DNA of 64,000 bases, taken from the NCBI RefSeq assembly GCF_014837055.1, contig NZ_JACSPQ010000006.1:62001-126000 (forward strand), given 5' to 3'. Source of the stretch: Phocaeicola faecium. Lineage in GTDB: Bacteria > Bacteroidota > Bacteroidia > Bacteroidales > Bacteroidaceae. Shown one piece after another: positions 26,083 to 35,890 of the stretch. The translations under genes were made by a program, and so were the position numbers. Every line of letters starts with the position of its first letter. Within the stretch, counting starts at the first letter, position 1. The notes under the pieces are model-generated. The model had not been told where the DNA came from. It searched no databases and was given only the letters and a program-made list of their open reading frames with translations.

Positions 26083-27345
26083 ATGAGGGTACTTATTATT
26101 AACACGACGGAGCGCATCGGAGGAGCGGCGATAGCTGCAAACCGACTGATGGAGGCGCTGAAAGACAATGGCATCAAGGCTAAGATGCTGGTGAGGAACA
26201 AGCAGACTGATCAGGTTACTGTCGTGCCATTGAAAAAGTCATGGAGAAGAATCTGGCAGTTTACGTGGGAGCGGATTGTAATATGGGCTGCAAACGGATT
26301 CAAGCGTGAAAACTTGTTTGCCGTAGATATAGCCAATATGGGTACGGATATAACTTCGCTTCCGGAGTTCCGCCAAGCCGATGTGATTCACCTTCATTGG
26401 ATTAATCAAGGAATGCTTTCGCTGGGGGATATTCGCCGTATCATTGATTCCGGTAAACCGGTGGTATGGACGATGCATGACATGTGGCCCTTTACGGGCA
26501 TTTGTCATTATTCCGGAAGTTGTGAAAAATATACAGGCGAATGTCATAATTGCGAATTACTCATAAAGTCTCACAAGCACGATTTGTCTTCGCGCGTGTA
26601 TCGTAAGAAAGAAAAGCTCTATGCAGGGGCTAACATAACGTTTGTGGCTTGCAGCCACTGGCTGGAAGCGATGGCGAAGAAAAGCTCTCTATTGAGTGGA
26701 CAGACTATCCTGAGTATTCCCAATGCCATTAATACGAATTTATTCCGTCCGCGTGCCAAGAAATTTGCCCGTGAAAAATTGAATCTTCCTCTTGATAAAA
26801 AATTACTTTTGTTCAGTTCGATGAAAATAACCGACAAGCGGAAAGGGATAGAATATCTGATAGAAGCCTGCAAATTGTTGTCACGCGACTATCCGGAATG
26901 CAGCAGCAAGATAGGAGTGGTGGTTATGGGAAAACATTCCGACCAGTATGATGCGCTGTTTCCGTTTCCTACTTACAAGATTGATTATGTAAGCAACGAA
27001 AAAGAGTTGGTTAATATCTATAATGCCGTCGACCTTTATGTTACTCCTTCTTTGCAAGATAATCTGCCTAATACGATAGTGGAGGCTATGGCGTGTGGCA
27101 TTCCCTGCGTAGGATTTAATGTAGGGGGAATTCCGCAGATGATTGACCATTTGCATAATGGCTATGTAGCTCAATACCGTTCGGCGGAAGACTTGGCAAA
27201 CGGCATTTACTGGACGCTAACCGAAGGCGATTATGAGACTTTGAGCGATGCGGCTTACCGGAAAGCGGTAACCACTTATTCAGAATCAATCGTGGCAGGA
27301 CAGTATATTCGGATTTATAATCAGATAACAGGAAATCATGCATAA
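26083..27345 (+). CDS. Family 4 glycosyltransferase
   Basis: A 420-residue GT-B fold transferase resembling WcaC-type colanic acid enzymes. The N-terminal domain opens with VLIINTTERIGGAAIAANRL and carries HLHWINQG and WTMHDMWPFTGICHY, typical of that subgroup, with a cysteine-rich patch (CEKYTGECHNC) that may bind metal. The C-terminal nucleotide-binding domain ends in PNTIVEAMACGIPCVGFNVGG, the GT4 E-x7-E-like region. It is cytoplasmic. Its 3' end overlaps the next glycosyltransferase by 8 bases, so the two are translationally coupled and probably act in sequence on one glycan. Confidence 0.9.
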   Translation: MRVLIINTTERIGGAAIAANRLMEALKDNGIKAKMLVRNKQTDQVTVVPLKKSWRRIWQFTWERIVIWAANGFKRENLFAVDIANMGTDITSLPEFRQADVIHLHWINQGMLSLGDIRRIIDSGKPVVWTMHDMWPFTGICHYSGSCEKYTGECHNCELLIKSHKHDLSSRVYRKKEKLYAGANITFVACSHWLEAMAKKSSLLSGQTILSIPNAINTNLFRPRAKKFAREKLNLPLDKKLLLFSSMKITDKRKGIEYLIEACKLLSRDYPECSSKIGVVVMGKHSDQYDALFPFPTYKIDYVSNEKELVNIYNAVDLYVTPSLQDNLPNTIVEAMACGIPCVGFNVGGIPQMIDHLHNGYVAQYRSAEDLANGIYWTLTEGDYETLSDAAYRKAVTTYSESIVAGQYIRIYNQITGNHA

Positions 27346-28090
27346 TTTACACCGCGTACATCCGAAGTTTTCCATTATTACGGTAACCTATAATGCCGGA
27401 GCTGTATTGGAAGATACCATTCAGAGCGTGATTACTCAGTCGTATCGTGACGTAGAATACATCATTGTAGATGGTGGCTCGAAAGACCGAACGATGGAAA
27501 TCGTAAATAAGTATAAAGAACATATCCAGACTGTAATCAGCGAACCGGATAAGGGTTTATATGACGCAATGAATAAAGGGATTCGGCTGGCTACGGGCGA
27601 TTATTTGTGTTTCCTGAATGCAGGCGATGCTTTACACGAAGACGATACGCTTTTGTCGATGGTACACTCTATTACGGGGGCAGAATTGCCCGACGTTCTT
27701 TATGGTGAAACGGCTATCGTAGACGAGGATGGACATTTCTTGCGGATGCGCCGTTTGTCAGCTCCCGAAACACTGACGTGGAAAAGTTTTAAAGCAGGAA
27801 TGTTAGTTTGTCATCAGGCATTTTTTGTGCGCCGTGACCGTGTGGTATTCTATGACCTGCGCTATCGCTTTTCAGCCGATTTCGACTGGTGTATCCGCAT
27901 AATGAAACAAAGTACCAATTTGCATAACACCCATCTGGTACTGATTGACTATCTTAACGAAGGGATGACGACGCGGAATCATAAGGCTTCGCTTCACGAA
28001 CGCTTCCGTATCATGTGTCGTCATTACGGTTTTCTGTCTACCGTATTCCGTCATGCGTGGTTTGTAGTAAGAGCTTTCATCAAGAAGTAA
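27338..28090 (+). CDS. Family 2 glycosyltransferase (WcaE-like)
   Basis: A 250-residue GT2 enzyme: FSIITVTYNAG (11-21), the acidic motif IIVDGGSKDRT (44-54), and FLNAGDALHEDDT (89-101), where GD replaces the common DxD as in the WcaE-type subgroup. SADFDWCIRIM (about 176-186) is the acceptor-side acidic motif. It overlaps the GT4 gene by 8 bases. Directly after its stop come 33 bases and the first copy of the 56-bp terminator repeat that bounds the PUL. Confidence 0.9.
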   Translation: MHNLHRVHPKFSIITVTYNAGAVLEDTIQSVITQSYRDVEYIIVDGGSKDRTMEIVNKYKEHIQTVISEPDKGLYDAMNKGIRLATGDYLCFLNAGDALHEDDTLLSMVHSITGAELPDVLYGETAIVDEDGHFLRMRRLSAPETLTWKSFKAGMLVCHQAFFVRRDRVVFYDLRYRFSADFDWCIRIMKQSTNLHNTHLVLIDYLNEGMTTRNHKASLHERFRIMCRHYGFLSTVFRHAWFVVRAFIKK

Positions 28091-28123
28091 GCAGCCCGCT
28101 TTTGTTTGTCGAAAATGATGATA

Positions 28124-28179
28124 TATGAGAAAAGCCGACGTACCGCAAGATACGCCGGCTCTATTTTATTGGGTAGCAT
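28124..28179. repeat. Left copy of the 56-bp direct repeat (terminator) flanking the PUL
   Basis: Identical over 56 bases to 49038-49093. It contains the hairpin AGCCGACGTA / TACGCCGGCT (one mismatch), followed on the plus strand by CTATTTTATT and preceded by GAGAAAA, so it can terminate in both directions. Here it closes the GT4/GT2 unit. The sequences outside the 56 bases do not match between copies. Confidence 0.95.
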
Positions 28180-28261
28180 GAAGTCTTTCTATCCGTATTG
28201 TTCCGTATAAGAAATTTATGTTGGCAAACTCGGTATATAGTGTTTCTTTAACGATGGATGA

Positions 28262-28296
28262 CATGTATGTATACATTCTTGGCATGTATATATACA
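28262..28296 (+). promoter_or_regulatory. Paired operator-like palindromes upstream of the PUL
   Basis: CATGTATGTATACA (28262-28275) and CATGTATATATACA (28283-28296) are direct repeats exactly 21 bases apart, two helical turns. The core of the second, TGTATATATACA, is a perfect palindrome. They lie about 100 bases upstream of the predicted GH125 start, where the AraC-type output domain of the PUL's own regulator could bind. Binding is inferred. Confidence 0.5.
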
Positions 28297-28379
28297 GAGT
28301 TTGCAACTTGGCTGTGCCTTGTTTTTTTATGTATTACATGATTGTCAGTTTTGGATATAGAAAGCCATATTCATTCACT

Positions 28380-28387
28380 TATCTTTG
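28380..28387 (+). promoter_or_regulatory. Predicted -7 element TATCTTTG at the head of the PUL
   Basis: An exact TAnnTTTG match 24 bases before the chosen GH125 start. The nearest TTTG (28350-28353) is 26 bases upstream, longer than usual, as might be expected of an activator-dependent promoter. Confidence 0.55.
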
Positions 28388-28411
28388 CTGTGCTTAAAAA
28401 ATATAATGCCT

Positions 28412-29881
28412 ATGAAAAACTCATTTTACGTAAAAAGTTTATTGTTGGGAACTGTTTTGGGGGGTGCTTTGATACCAGCAGATGGCTATGCCCTTTCCCT
28501 GACGGATACTTATCCGGTTGCCGTTTGTGAGAGTATCCGAGATTATGTATCACAACGCCCCGACCCGTCTAAACGCTTGTTTCATTCTGAAGCGGTAGAA
28601 GCCAAAATAAAAGAGGTGAAAAAGTTATTGACCAATCCTTATCTGAGATGGATGTTTGAAAATTGTTTCCCTAACACGCTTGATACTACGGTACATTATC
28701 GAACTCAAGATGGCGATGATGATACATTCGTCTATACAGGAGATATCCATGCCATGTGGTTGCGGGATTCGGGAGCTCAAGTATGGCCGTATGTAGATTT
28801 GGCAAACGAAGATGAGGCTTTGAGAAAAATGATTCGGGGGGTTATTCTCCGTCAGTGGAAATGTATCAATATCGATCCCTATGCAAATGGTTTTAATGAT
28901 GGGGCAGTAGGCGGAGAATGGATGAGCGACAAAACCGATATGAAGCCCGAACTCCACGAGCGTAAGTGGGAGATAGATTCGCTGTGCTATCCTTTGCGGT
29001 TGGCATATCATTATTGGAAAACTACGGGTGATGCTTCTGTTTTTGGCGACTTATGGTTGGAGGCTATTCAAAATATCCTGATAACGTTTAAAGATCAGCA
29101 ACGTAAAGACGGCCGCGGTTCTTACTCTTTCCAAAGAAAGACGGAGCGCGCTTTAGATACGATGACGAACGACGGTTGGGGTAACCCTGTAAAACCTGTA
29201 GGTCTGATAGCTTCTTCTTTCCGTCCTTCAGACGATGCCACAACATTTCAGTTCTTGATTCCTTCCAACTTCTTTGCAGTTACTTCACTGCGAAAAGCTG
29301 CCGAAGTTTTAGAGCAGGTGAATAAGAAGCCGGAATTGGCTAAGCAGTGTACCGATCTGGCAAATGAGGTAGAAACGGCACTGAAGAAATACGCTATCTA
29401 CAATCATCCTAAATACGGTAAAATATACGCATTCGAGGTAGACGGATTTGGCAATCATCTGCTGATGGACGATGCTAACGTACCCAGCTTGCTTGCAATG
29501 CCTTATTTGGGCGATGTGGATGTAAACGACCCGATTTATCAGAACACGCGCCGTTTTGTATGGAGTGAAGATAATCCTTATTTCTTTAAAGGAAAAGCGG
29601 GGGAAGGAATAGGCGGTCCTCATATCGGTTACGACATGGTATGGCCCATGAGTATTATGATGAAAGCATTTACCAGTCAAGACGATGACGAAATCCGCTC
29701 GTGCATAAAGATGTTGATGAGTACCGATGCTGGTACGGGCTTCATGCATGAGTCTTTCCATAAAGACGATCCGTCTAAATTTACCCGTCCGTGGTTTGCA
29801 TGGCAAAATACACTGTTCGGCGAACTGATTCTGAAATTGATTACAGAGGGTAAGTTAGAGGTACTGAACGGGATAGAGTAA
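28412..29881 (+). CDS. Exo-alpha-1,6-mannosidase, family GH125
   Basis: A 489-residue GH125 enzyme, which removes alpha-1,6-linked mannose from non-reducing ends by inversion without metal. Family segments are GDIHAMWLRDSGAQVWPY, NIDPYANGFNDG, RKWEIDSLCYPLRLAY, SSFRPSDDATTFQFLIPSN and GGPHIGYDMVWPMSIMMK near the C-terminus. The catalytic acid and base are an Asp and a Glu; I place the Asp in the KWEIDSL region by memory only. I chose ATG 28412 (MKNSFYVKSLLLG...) because an upstream in-frame ATG overlaps the promoter; 28406 is an alternative. The signal peptide ends around GYALS without a lipobox, suggesting a periplasmic enzyme that trims imported alpha-1,6-mannan chains. Confidence 0.93.
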   Translation: MKNSFYVKSLLLGTVLGGALIPADGYALSLTDTYPVAVCESIRDYVSQRPDPSKRLFHSEAVEAKIKEVKKLLTNPYLRWMFENCFPNTLDTTVHYRTQDGDDDTFVYTGDIHAMWLRDSGAQVWPYVDLANEDEALRKMIRGVILRQWKCINIDPYANGFNDGAVGGEWMSDKTDMKPELHERKWEIDSLCYPLRLAYHYWKTTGDASVFGDLWLEAIQNILITFKDQQRKDGRGSYSFQRKTERALDTMTNDGWGNPVKPVGLIASSFRPSDDATTFQFLIPSNFFAVTSLRKAAEVLEQVNKKPELAKQCTDLANEVETALKKYAIYNHPKYGKIYAFEVDGFGNHLLMDDANVPSLLAMPYLGDVDVNDPIYQNTRRFVWSEDNPYFFKGKAGEGIGGPHIGYDMVWPMSIMMKAFTSQDDDEIRSCIKMLMSTDAGTGFMHESFHKDDPSKFTRPWFAWQNTLFGELILKLITEGKLEVLNGIE

Positions 29882-29951
29882 GGAACTGTATTTCGATGTT
29901 GAACCTTATTTCTGAAATTAATAGAATGTGCATAACTTTAAATCAGTAAAA

Positions 29952-32900
29952 ATGAATACTAATCTAAAAATGTTAGCTGCTCTGGCGGCCATTACATTGA
30001 CTTCTCCTGTCGATGCTATTTATGCAGCGGTAAACAGTCAAGAAGTGTCACAGGCTATTGTGACAATTCGAGGCAATGTGAAGGATATGAATGGAGAGCC
30101 GTTAATCGGGGTCAGCATTTCTGTAAAAGGTAGTTCGGGGCAGGGAACTGTTACCGACGTAGATGGAAATTTCACTCTTCAGTGTGAAAAGGGAGATGTG
30201 TTGTCTTTTTCTTATATCGGTTATAAGACAACGGAAGTAAAGGTAGGTAATAAACCAGACCTTATCGTAACATTATCGGAAGATACGGAGCAGCTTGATG
30301 AAGTGATTGTGGTAGGATATGGTACTACTACGCGGAAAAGTGCGGTAGGAGCTGTCAGTCAGGTGAAATCTGAAACGATAACCAAGCGTCCTGTTGCTAA
30401 TGTTACACAAGCCTTGCAAGGGGCAGCGCCGGGTGTAATTGTTCAGCAGACGAGTTATAATCCCAATGATAATAAGACAAACTTTAATATTCGAGGTATC
30501 AGTACGCTGAATGATAATAGTCCGTTAATAGTAATTGATGGAATAGTGTCTGATGGAGGCAGCTTTAATAAATTGAATCCTAACGATATTGAGAATATTT
30601 CTGTGTTGAAGGATGCAGGTACTGCAGCTATTTACGGTTCTCGTTCGGCAAACGGTGTGATTGTGGTGACCACCAAAACAGGTAAAAAGAATGAAAAACC
30701 CACCGTGCGTTTGAGTGGTTCGGTAGGATGGCAGAATCCGGATATTTTGTTTTCTCCATTGGCGGGATATCAGAATGCGACGTTAACCAACTTGGCATAT
30801 ACCAATGTTGGAAGTGATCCGAAATTTACTCCTGAGCAAATCCGCGACTTGGCGGCACATCAGAGTGAAGAAAGCTGGTTTTATGATCAGATTATGCGCA
30901 CAGCTTTGCAACAAAACTATAATCTTAGTGTTTCGGGAGGCTCTGCCAATACTACGTATATGATTTCGATGGGATATTTCGATCAGGAAAGCAATTACGT
31001 AGGTAATAAGAATTTCGGGGTAGAGCGCTATAATTTCCGTACGAATATCAGTACTGAAGTAGGTCGCTTTAAAATAAACGCCATTCTTGCCTATACGCGA
31101 AATAACAGTCTCAGTACCACCGGTAGCAGTCTGGAAATTGATGCCGAACGTGTCCCTACTTACTACTATTATAAGATGAAATCGGCAGATGGGCGTTATT
31201 TGTTAAACGATATCTTATCGGAGTTTAATCCTCTTGGCTCATTGGAAGCTGGCGGAACGAATAAGTACCGTAATAATTACCTGAATGCAAATGTATCTGC
31301 CGAAATGAAGATAATCGACGGATTGTCTTTAAAAGGGGTTTTAGGTGCAGATGTAATCAACGATACACGGTTTACCCGGAATAATGCGGTTGAATATTAT
31401 GCAAGTGAGGATGCAACTACTCCGCGTCCGGTTAATCTGGCTAATAATAAAACCAGTAATTGGAACAGTAATGCCTACCTGATAAATTCTCAGCTGTTAT
31501 TGAACTATAACAAAACTTTTGGTAAACATACTGTTAATGGCTTGTTGGGTGTGACGAATGAATCATATACCTATACTGCCAATGAAATAGAAAAGAAATA
31601 TGTTGACCCGGATTTAGGCATAGGAACAGATGTTACTACGGGAGAAGCTGGTAATATTACAGGGAAAACTTCGGTAGATGATACAAACCGTACCAGTCTT
31701 ACTTCTTTGTTGGGACGTGTAGGGTATTCTTTTGCTGATAAGTATTATGGAGAGTTTAGTTTCCGTTATGACGGTTCATCCAAATTCCATAAAGATTTCA
31801 GATGGGGCTTCTTCCCTTCCATATCTTTGGGATGGCGCTTGTCTGAAGAAAACTTTATGAGTACTTATAAAGACAAGGTGGGTGATTTGAAATTACGTAC
31901 TTCGTTCGGTATACTGGGTAGTCAGGCTATTGGTACTTATGACCGCTTTACCACTTATACGGTATATGACAATAATTATGCTTATAATAATTCTGTCGTT
32001 TCGGGAACTGGTTTTGCATTAGGACTGAATGATTTGACTTGGGAAAAGACAAAAACCTTTAATGTCGGAGTCGATGCATCGTTTTTCCACGGTCAATTGA
32101 ACCTGACTTTTGATTATTTTTATAAACGTACGACCGATATTTTAATGAAACCCATAGTTCCCACTGTTTTCGGAACGGATATGCCGATGGATAACATTGG
32201 AGAAATGCAGAATCAAGGATGGGAAATAGGCATTAATTATAATTTACAGACAGGACAAGTACAGCATCGGTTTGGTTTCAATCTGAGCGATTCTTATAAT
32301 AAAGTCTTGACATATCCCGGTCATGAGCAGATTACAAAAGTTGATGAGTTGGAACGTATCATCCGTGAAGGTGTACCTTTGAATTCATATTACGGTTATA
32401 AAACAGACGGATATTTCCAAAGTTATGAAGAAATAGAGGCTTCGGCTATACCCGTAGGCGGTAAAGTACAACCCGGAGATGTTAAGTTTGTCGATAGAAA
32501 TGATGATGGAGTAATCGATTCGAAAGACCGATTTATTTTAGGTAATGCATTCCCGCGGTATACGTTTGGCTTTACTTACGACCTCTCTTGGAAAGGTCTT
32601 GACTTCAGTATGTTTTGGCAAGGTGTAGGAAAGCGTGATATGATGTTGCGCGGTGAGTTGATTGAGCCGTTACATCAAAATTATTCATATAATATATTTA
32701 AGCATCAACTCGATTTCTGGACTCCGACCAATACAGATGCCGAATGGCCGCGTTTGGCTGCTCCCGGTTCTGATTCAAACAAGAATAACTACGGAACTGG
32801 TTCGGACATGCAGATTCTGGATGGTAAATATATGCGCTTAAAGAATTTGGTAATAGGATATACAATACCCAAATCATGGTCGAAGAAATTAGGCATGGAA

Positions 32901-33071
32901 AGACTCAGATTATACGTAAACGCTGAGAACTTGCTTACTTTTAGTAATAATAGTTTTATTGATCCTGAATCTACCGAGTTCGACTCGAAGATGTCGGCAG
33001 GTGGAGCCAATAGCGGACGTTCTTATCCCACATTGCGTTATTATGGCTTTGGTATCGATGTAGAATTTTAA
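29952..33071 (+). CDS. SusC-like TonB-dependent outer membrane transporter
   Basis: A 1039-residue SusC-type transporter. After the signal peptide comes a carboxypeptidase-regulatory-like domain (IRGNVKDMNGEPLIGVSISVKG), the TonB box region (LDEVIVVGYGTTT), the plug (ALQGAAPGVIVQQT through YGSRSANGVIVVTTKTGK) and a long barrel ending in the aromatic FGIDVEF. The start at ATG 29952 gives MNTNLKMLAALAAITL; an upstream GTG would add only a polar extension before the signal peptide. It imports oligosaccharides captured with the SusD-like partner encoded 12 bp downstream. Base composition is more AT-rich than the housekeeping genes outside the repeats. Confidence 0.97.
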   Translation: MNTNLKMLAALAAITLTSPVDAIYAAVNSQEVSQAIVTIRGNVKDMNGEPLIGVSISVKGSSGQGTVTDVDGNFTLQCEKGDVLSFSYIGYKTTEVKVGNKPDLIVTLSEDTEQLDEVIVVGYGTTTRKSAVGAVSQVKSETITKRPVANVTQALQGAAPGVIVQQTSYNPNDNKTNFNIRGISTLNDNSPLIVIDGIVSDGGSFNKLNPNDIENISVLKDAGTAAIYGSRSANGVIVVTTKTGKKNEKPTVRLSGSVGWQNPDILFSPLAGYQNATLTNLAYTNVGSDPKFTPEQIRDLAAHQSEESWFYDQIMRTALQQNYNLSVSGGSANTTYMISMGYFDQESNYVGNKNFGVERYNFRTNISTEVGRFKINAILAYTRNNSLSTTGSSLEIDAERVPTYYYYKMKSADGRYLLNDILSEFNPLGSLEAGGTNKYRNNYLNANVSAEMKIIDGLSLKGVLGADVINDTRFTRNNAVEYYASEDATTPRPVNLANNKTSNWNSNAYLINSQLLLNYNKTFGKHTVNGLLGVTNESYTYTANEIEKKYVDPDLGIGTDVTTGEAGNITGKTSVDDTNRTSLTSLLGRVGYSFADKYYGEFSFRYDGSSKFHKDFRWGFFPSISLGWRLSEENFMSTYKDKVGDLKLRTSFGILGSQAIGTYDRFTTYTVYDNNYAYNNSVVSGTGFALGLNDLTWEKTKTFNVGVDASFFHGQLNLTFDYFYKRTTDILMKPIVPTVFGTDMPMDNIGEMQNQGWEIGINYNLQTGQVQHRFGFNLSDSYNKVLTYPGHEQITKVDELERIIREGVPLNSYYGYKTDGYFQSYEEIEASAIPVGGKVQPGDVKFVDRNDDGVIDSKDRFILGNAFPRYTFGFTYDLSWKGLDFSMFWQGVGKRDMMLRGELIEPLHQNYSYNIFKHQLDFWTPTNTDAEWPRLAAPGSDSNKNNYGTGSDMQILDGKYMRLKNLVIGYTIPKSWSKKLGMERLRLYVNAENLLTFSNNSFIDPESTEFDSKMSAGGANSGRSYPTLRYYGFGIDVEF

Positions 33072-33083
33072 TAATGTGATTTT

Positions 33084-34703
33084 ATGAAATTGAAAACATA
33101 TATGCTGTCTGTTGCAAGCACATGGCTGTTGTTGGCGGCTTGTAACGACATGGAAAATTTGCCTACAAATAAATTTACCGATAATAGTTATTGGACTTCG
33201 GAAGCAAAAGCTCAGAATGTGGTTAATATGGCGTATAGCCAGATGTATGACGCTGGAAAGATGTGGTCGGATGAGAGCTTGAGCGACAATGTGATTGACG
33301 GGCGTACGGTTACCGACCAGCGTGCCATACGTAAGGGACAGGCAACTCCTTCAATCGGGCTTTTTGACAGTGAATGGAAAAATCTGTATGGAGGAATCAA
33401 AACTTGTCATGTCTTTTTAGATAAGGTAGATTTGGTTGCCAATATGGACCCGGCTGTAAAAGCTCGTATGACAGCCGAAATTCGTTTTATTCGTGCTGCC
33501 ATTTATTTCCGTCTTGTTAATTTTTATGGTGATGTACCGTTTTTTACGACAGACCTAACATTAGATGAGGCGAATTCGATTGGGCGTACTCCTGCCGCTA
33601 CGGTTTTACAGTTCATTCATGATGAATTGACTGATATTGAAGATGCTCTTCCTGTCAATACGTCTTTATCAGATGCTGAAAAGGGTAAAATAACAAAAGG
33701 TGCGGTAAGTATGTTGCAAGCACGTGTTTATCTGATGGAAGGTAATTGGGATCAGGTAATAACTTATACAGAAAACCTTATCAATAATCAGGGAGAGTAT
33801 GGTACTTATGATTTATATCCTTCTTATCGAGGATTATTTGAGGAAGAAAACGAATATAATCAGGAAGTGATAATGGATCGCTCGTATGTAAAGAAACTTC
33901 TTACTTGGGGAGATATGGTAGATATGGCTCCGTTAAGTGTGGGAGGTAGAACGATTAATCGGGTTCCTCAGCAATCTTTGGTAGATAGCTATATTATGCT
34001 GAATGGAAAGGGTATTAAGGAGCAAGGAAGTAATTATAATGAGAACTATCCGTATGCTAACAGAGACCCTCGTATGACGGCTACGATTATATATGATGGA
34101 TATGATTGGAGTGGTAATGTAAACGATGGAAGTCAGGGAACTGTTATTCATATTGACCCTAATACATCAACAACTGTCGATAAATATGTTTATGGAAGTA
34201 ATAATACAGCTACTGGTTATTATGTACGCAAATATTACAGTCCGCAGGACGTTGGTGATTTGAACTCTGGTCAGAATATTATCACCATGCGTTATGCAGA
34301 TGTGCTATTGATGTATGCCGAGGCTAAGTTTGAGAAAGGTGAGTTTACCAAAGATATTTGGGATATGACAATCAAACGTATCCGTGAGCGTGCCGGATTT
34401 ACAGATGCTGGTGCATTGGAATATCCTTCTTTGTCTGAAGATGATATGCGGAAGTTGATTCGCAATGAGCGTCGTTGTGAGTTGGCAATGGAAGGATTAA
34501 GATGGTTTGATATCAAACGTTGGAAGGCCGGTTCTGAATATCTGGCAGGAGACGTTAACGGTGCTACTTTCGAAGGCGTAGGAAAAATTCGTGTAGATAC
34601 CTATAACTTTAATGAGCAAAGAGATTATTTATGGGCAGTTCCTCAAAGTCAGATTGACTTGAATCATAATCTGGCTCCCAATAACCCCGGATATGCTAAT
34701 TGA
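33084..34703 (+). CDS. SusD/RagB-like glycan-binding lipoprotein
   Basis: A 539-residue surface lipoprotein with lipobox LAAC (Cys20). The mature start NDMENLPTNKFTDNSYWTSEAKAQN is typical of SusD proteins, with a TPR-rich scaffold (AEIRFIRAAIYFRLVNFYGDVPF, then SMLQARVYLMEGNWDQVI) and the C-terminal family motifs RYADVLLMYAEA and RRCELAMEGLRWFDIKRW. It forms the lid of the SusC transporter and binds the target glycan at the surface. It lies directly after the SusC gene. The conserved order SusC-SusD makes this a confident PUL core. Confidence 0.97.
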   Translation: MKLKTYMLSVASTWLLLAACNDMENLPTNKFTDNSYWTSEAKAQNVVNMAYSQMYDAGKMWSDESLSDNVIDGRTVTDQRAIRKGQATPSIGLFDSEWKNLYGGIKTCHVFLDKVDLVANMDPAVKARMTAEIRFIRAAIYFRLVNFYGDVPFFTTDLTLDEANSIGRTPAATVLQFIHDELTDIEDALPVNTSLSDAEKGKITKGAVSMLQARVYLMEGNWDQVITYTENLINNQGEYGTYDLYPSYRGLFEEENEYNQEVIMDRSYVKKLLTWGDMVDMAPLSVGGRTINRVPQQSLVDSYIMLNGKGIKEQGSNYNENYPYANRDPRMTATIIYDGYDWSGNVNDGSQGTVIHIDPNTSTTVDKYVYGSNNTATGYYVRKYYSPQDVGDLNSGQNIITMRYADVLLMYAEAKFEKGEFTKDIWDMTIKRIRERAGFTDAGALEYPSLSEDDMRKLIRNERRCELAMEGLRWFDIKRWKAGSEYLAGDVNGATFEGVGKIRVDTYNFNEQRDYLWAVPQSQIDLNHNLAPNNPGYAN

Positions 34704-34722
34704 TTAACTTTAAATACTTATA

Positions 34723-35883
34723 ATGATGAAACTGAGATTTTTTTATGTATTCGTTGTATGCATGAGCATATTATTTTCTACCTCATGTACTAAAGATATG
34801 GAATATAAAGATGTACAGGTGAGTCCTGTAACCCAACTGTATGAACCGACAGATGGGCAAAGTGTAACACTGGTTGCTTCGTCTACGGCCTCACTGTTTT
34901 TTGAGTGGGCAGCAGCTAAAGCCGAAGATAGTGGTTCGCCCTTGTATGAAGTTGTTTTTGATAAAGAAGACGGCGATTTTACAAATCCGATCTATCGTGT
35001 AATAGCTGATAATAATGGTGTGCGTAATTATGCCACGATTACGCATAAGGTATTGGATAAAGTGGGCAAAGCTGCAGGTATCAATGGGGGTGAAACCGGA
35101 ACGTTGAAGTGGACGGTAGTGGCTTCCCGGGGATTAAACTCTGCAATGTCTACGCAGTCGAGAACGCTTGCTATAACTTGCTTGAAAGGATTTACCGAAT
35201 TGCCTAACCAAGTTTATTTGACGGGTGAAGCTACCGAAGGAGGTACGGATATTACACAAGCTGTTCCTTGTTCTATGCCTAATGAATTGGGGGTATTTGA
35301 AGTGTTTACCAGACTGGAAGAAGGCAAGTCTTATCGGTTGGTTGATAATAATTCAGATGGAGCCAAATCTTATTACGTTAATGAAAGTGGTGTTATAATT
35401 GAAGGCGAAGGTGAAACAACGGTATCTAAGGGTGGTATTTATCGTATTGTATTCGATTTTACAACGGCTTCGATTAAGATGACTGAGATACAAAGCTTGG
35501 GATTCTTCTTCTGCCCGAGTAATGAGGTTACCTTTGAGCTTCCTTATAAAGGAAAGGGTGTATTCGAAGGTGAAGGTATAGTTGAATTTAAGCAAGAAAG
35601 TTGGGGAAGAGACCAGCGCTATAAATTCTTAATGATATATGCCGACGGAACAAGACAGATGTGGGGAACTAAAAATACGACGGATAGTAATCCGGGAGAT
35701 ATTTCGGCAGATGATCCTTATTTCTATATTGCAGAGACTCCTGATAACCAATGGGACCAAAAGTGGAAATTGAATAACGAATTTGATGGAGCCGCTGACG
35801 GAGCAAATCCGGGAGCTGTAACACGGATTTCTGTGATTTTTACGGGAGAAAATTATACACATCATGTAGAACTTGCAAACTGA
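34723..35883 (+). CDS. SusE-like surface glycan-binding lipoprotein
   Basis: A 386-residue lipoprotein with lipobox STSC (Cys22). The N-terminal module (about 30-155: YKDVQVSPVTQLYEPTDGQSV through ASRGLNSAMSTQSRTLAI) is the immunoglobulin-like SusE domain; two beta-sandwich modules follow (about 160-260 and 262-386). In alpha-glycan and mannan PULs such proteins hold the polysaccharide at the surface beside SusC/SusD. Aromatic residues are frequent in the last module (RQMWGTKN, NQWDQKWKLN), which could form the binding platform. It sits 20 bp after the SusD-like gene. Confidence 0.88.
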   Translation: MMKLRFFYVFVVCMSILFSTSCTKDMEYKDVQVSPVTQLYEPTDGQSVTLVASSTASLFFEWAAAKAEDSGSPLYEVVFDKEDGDFTNPIYRVIADNNGVRNYATITHKVLDKVGKAAGINGGETGTLKWTVVASRGLNSAMSTQSRTLAITCLKGFTELPNQVYLTGEATEGGTDITQAVPCSMPNELGVFEVFTRLEEGKSYRLVDNNSDGAKSYYVNESGVIIEGEGETTVSKGGIYRIVFDFTTASIKMTEIQSLGFFFCPSNEVTFELPYKGKGVFEGEGIVEFKQESWGRDQRYKFLMIYADGTRQMWGTKNTTDSNPGDISADDPYFYIAETPDNQWDQKWKLNNEFDGAADGANPGAVTRISVIFTGENYTHHVELAN

Positions 35884-35890
35884 TTGAGTT

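Larger units (their letters stand above)
28091..28411. other. 321-bp region upstream of the PUL
   Basis: Holds the left 56-bp repeat (28124-28179), a pair of TGTATRTATACA palindromes (28264-28296) and the GH125 promoter (28380-28387). No gene was seen. Confidence 0.7.

Noticed and set aside
28385-28411. Upstream in-frame start for the GH125 gene
   Set aside because: The first ATG overlaps the -7 element, and the signal peptide begins only at 28412.
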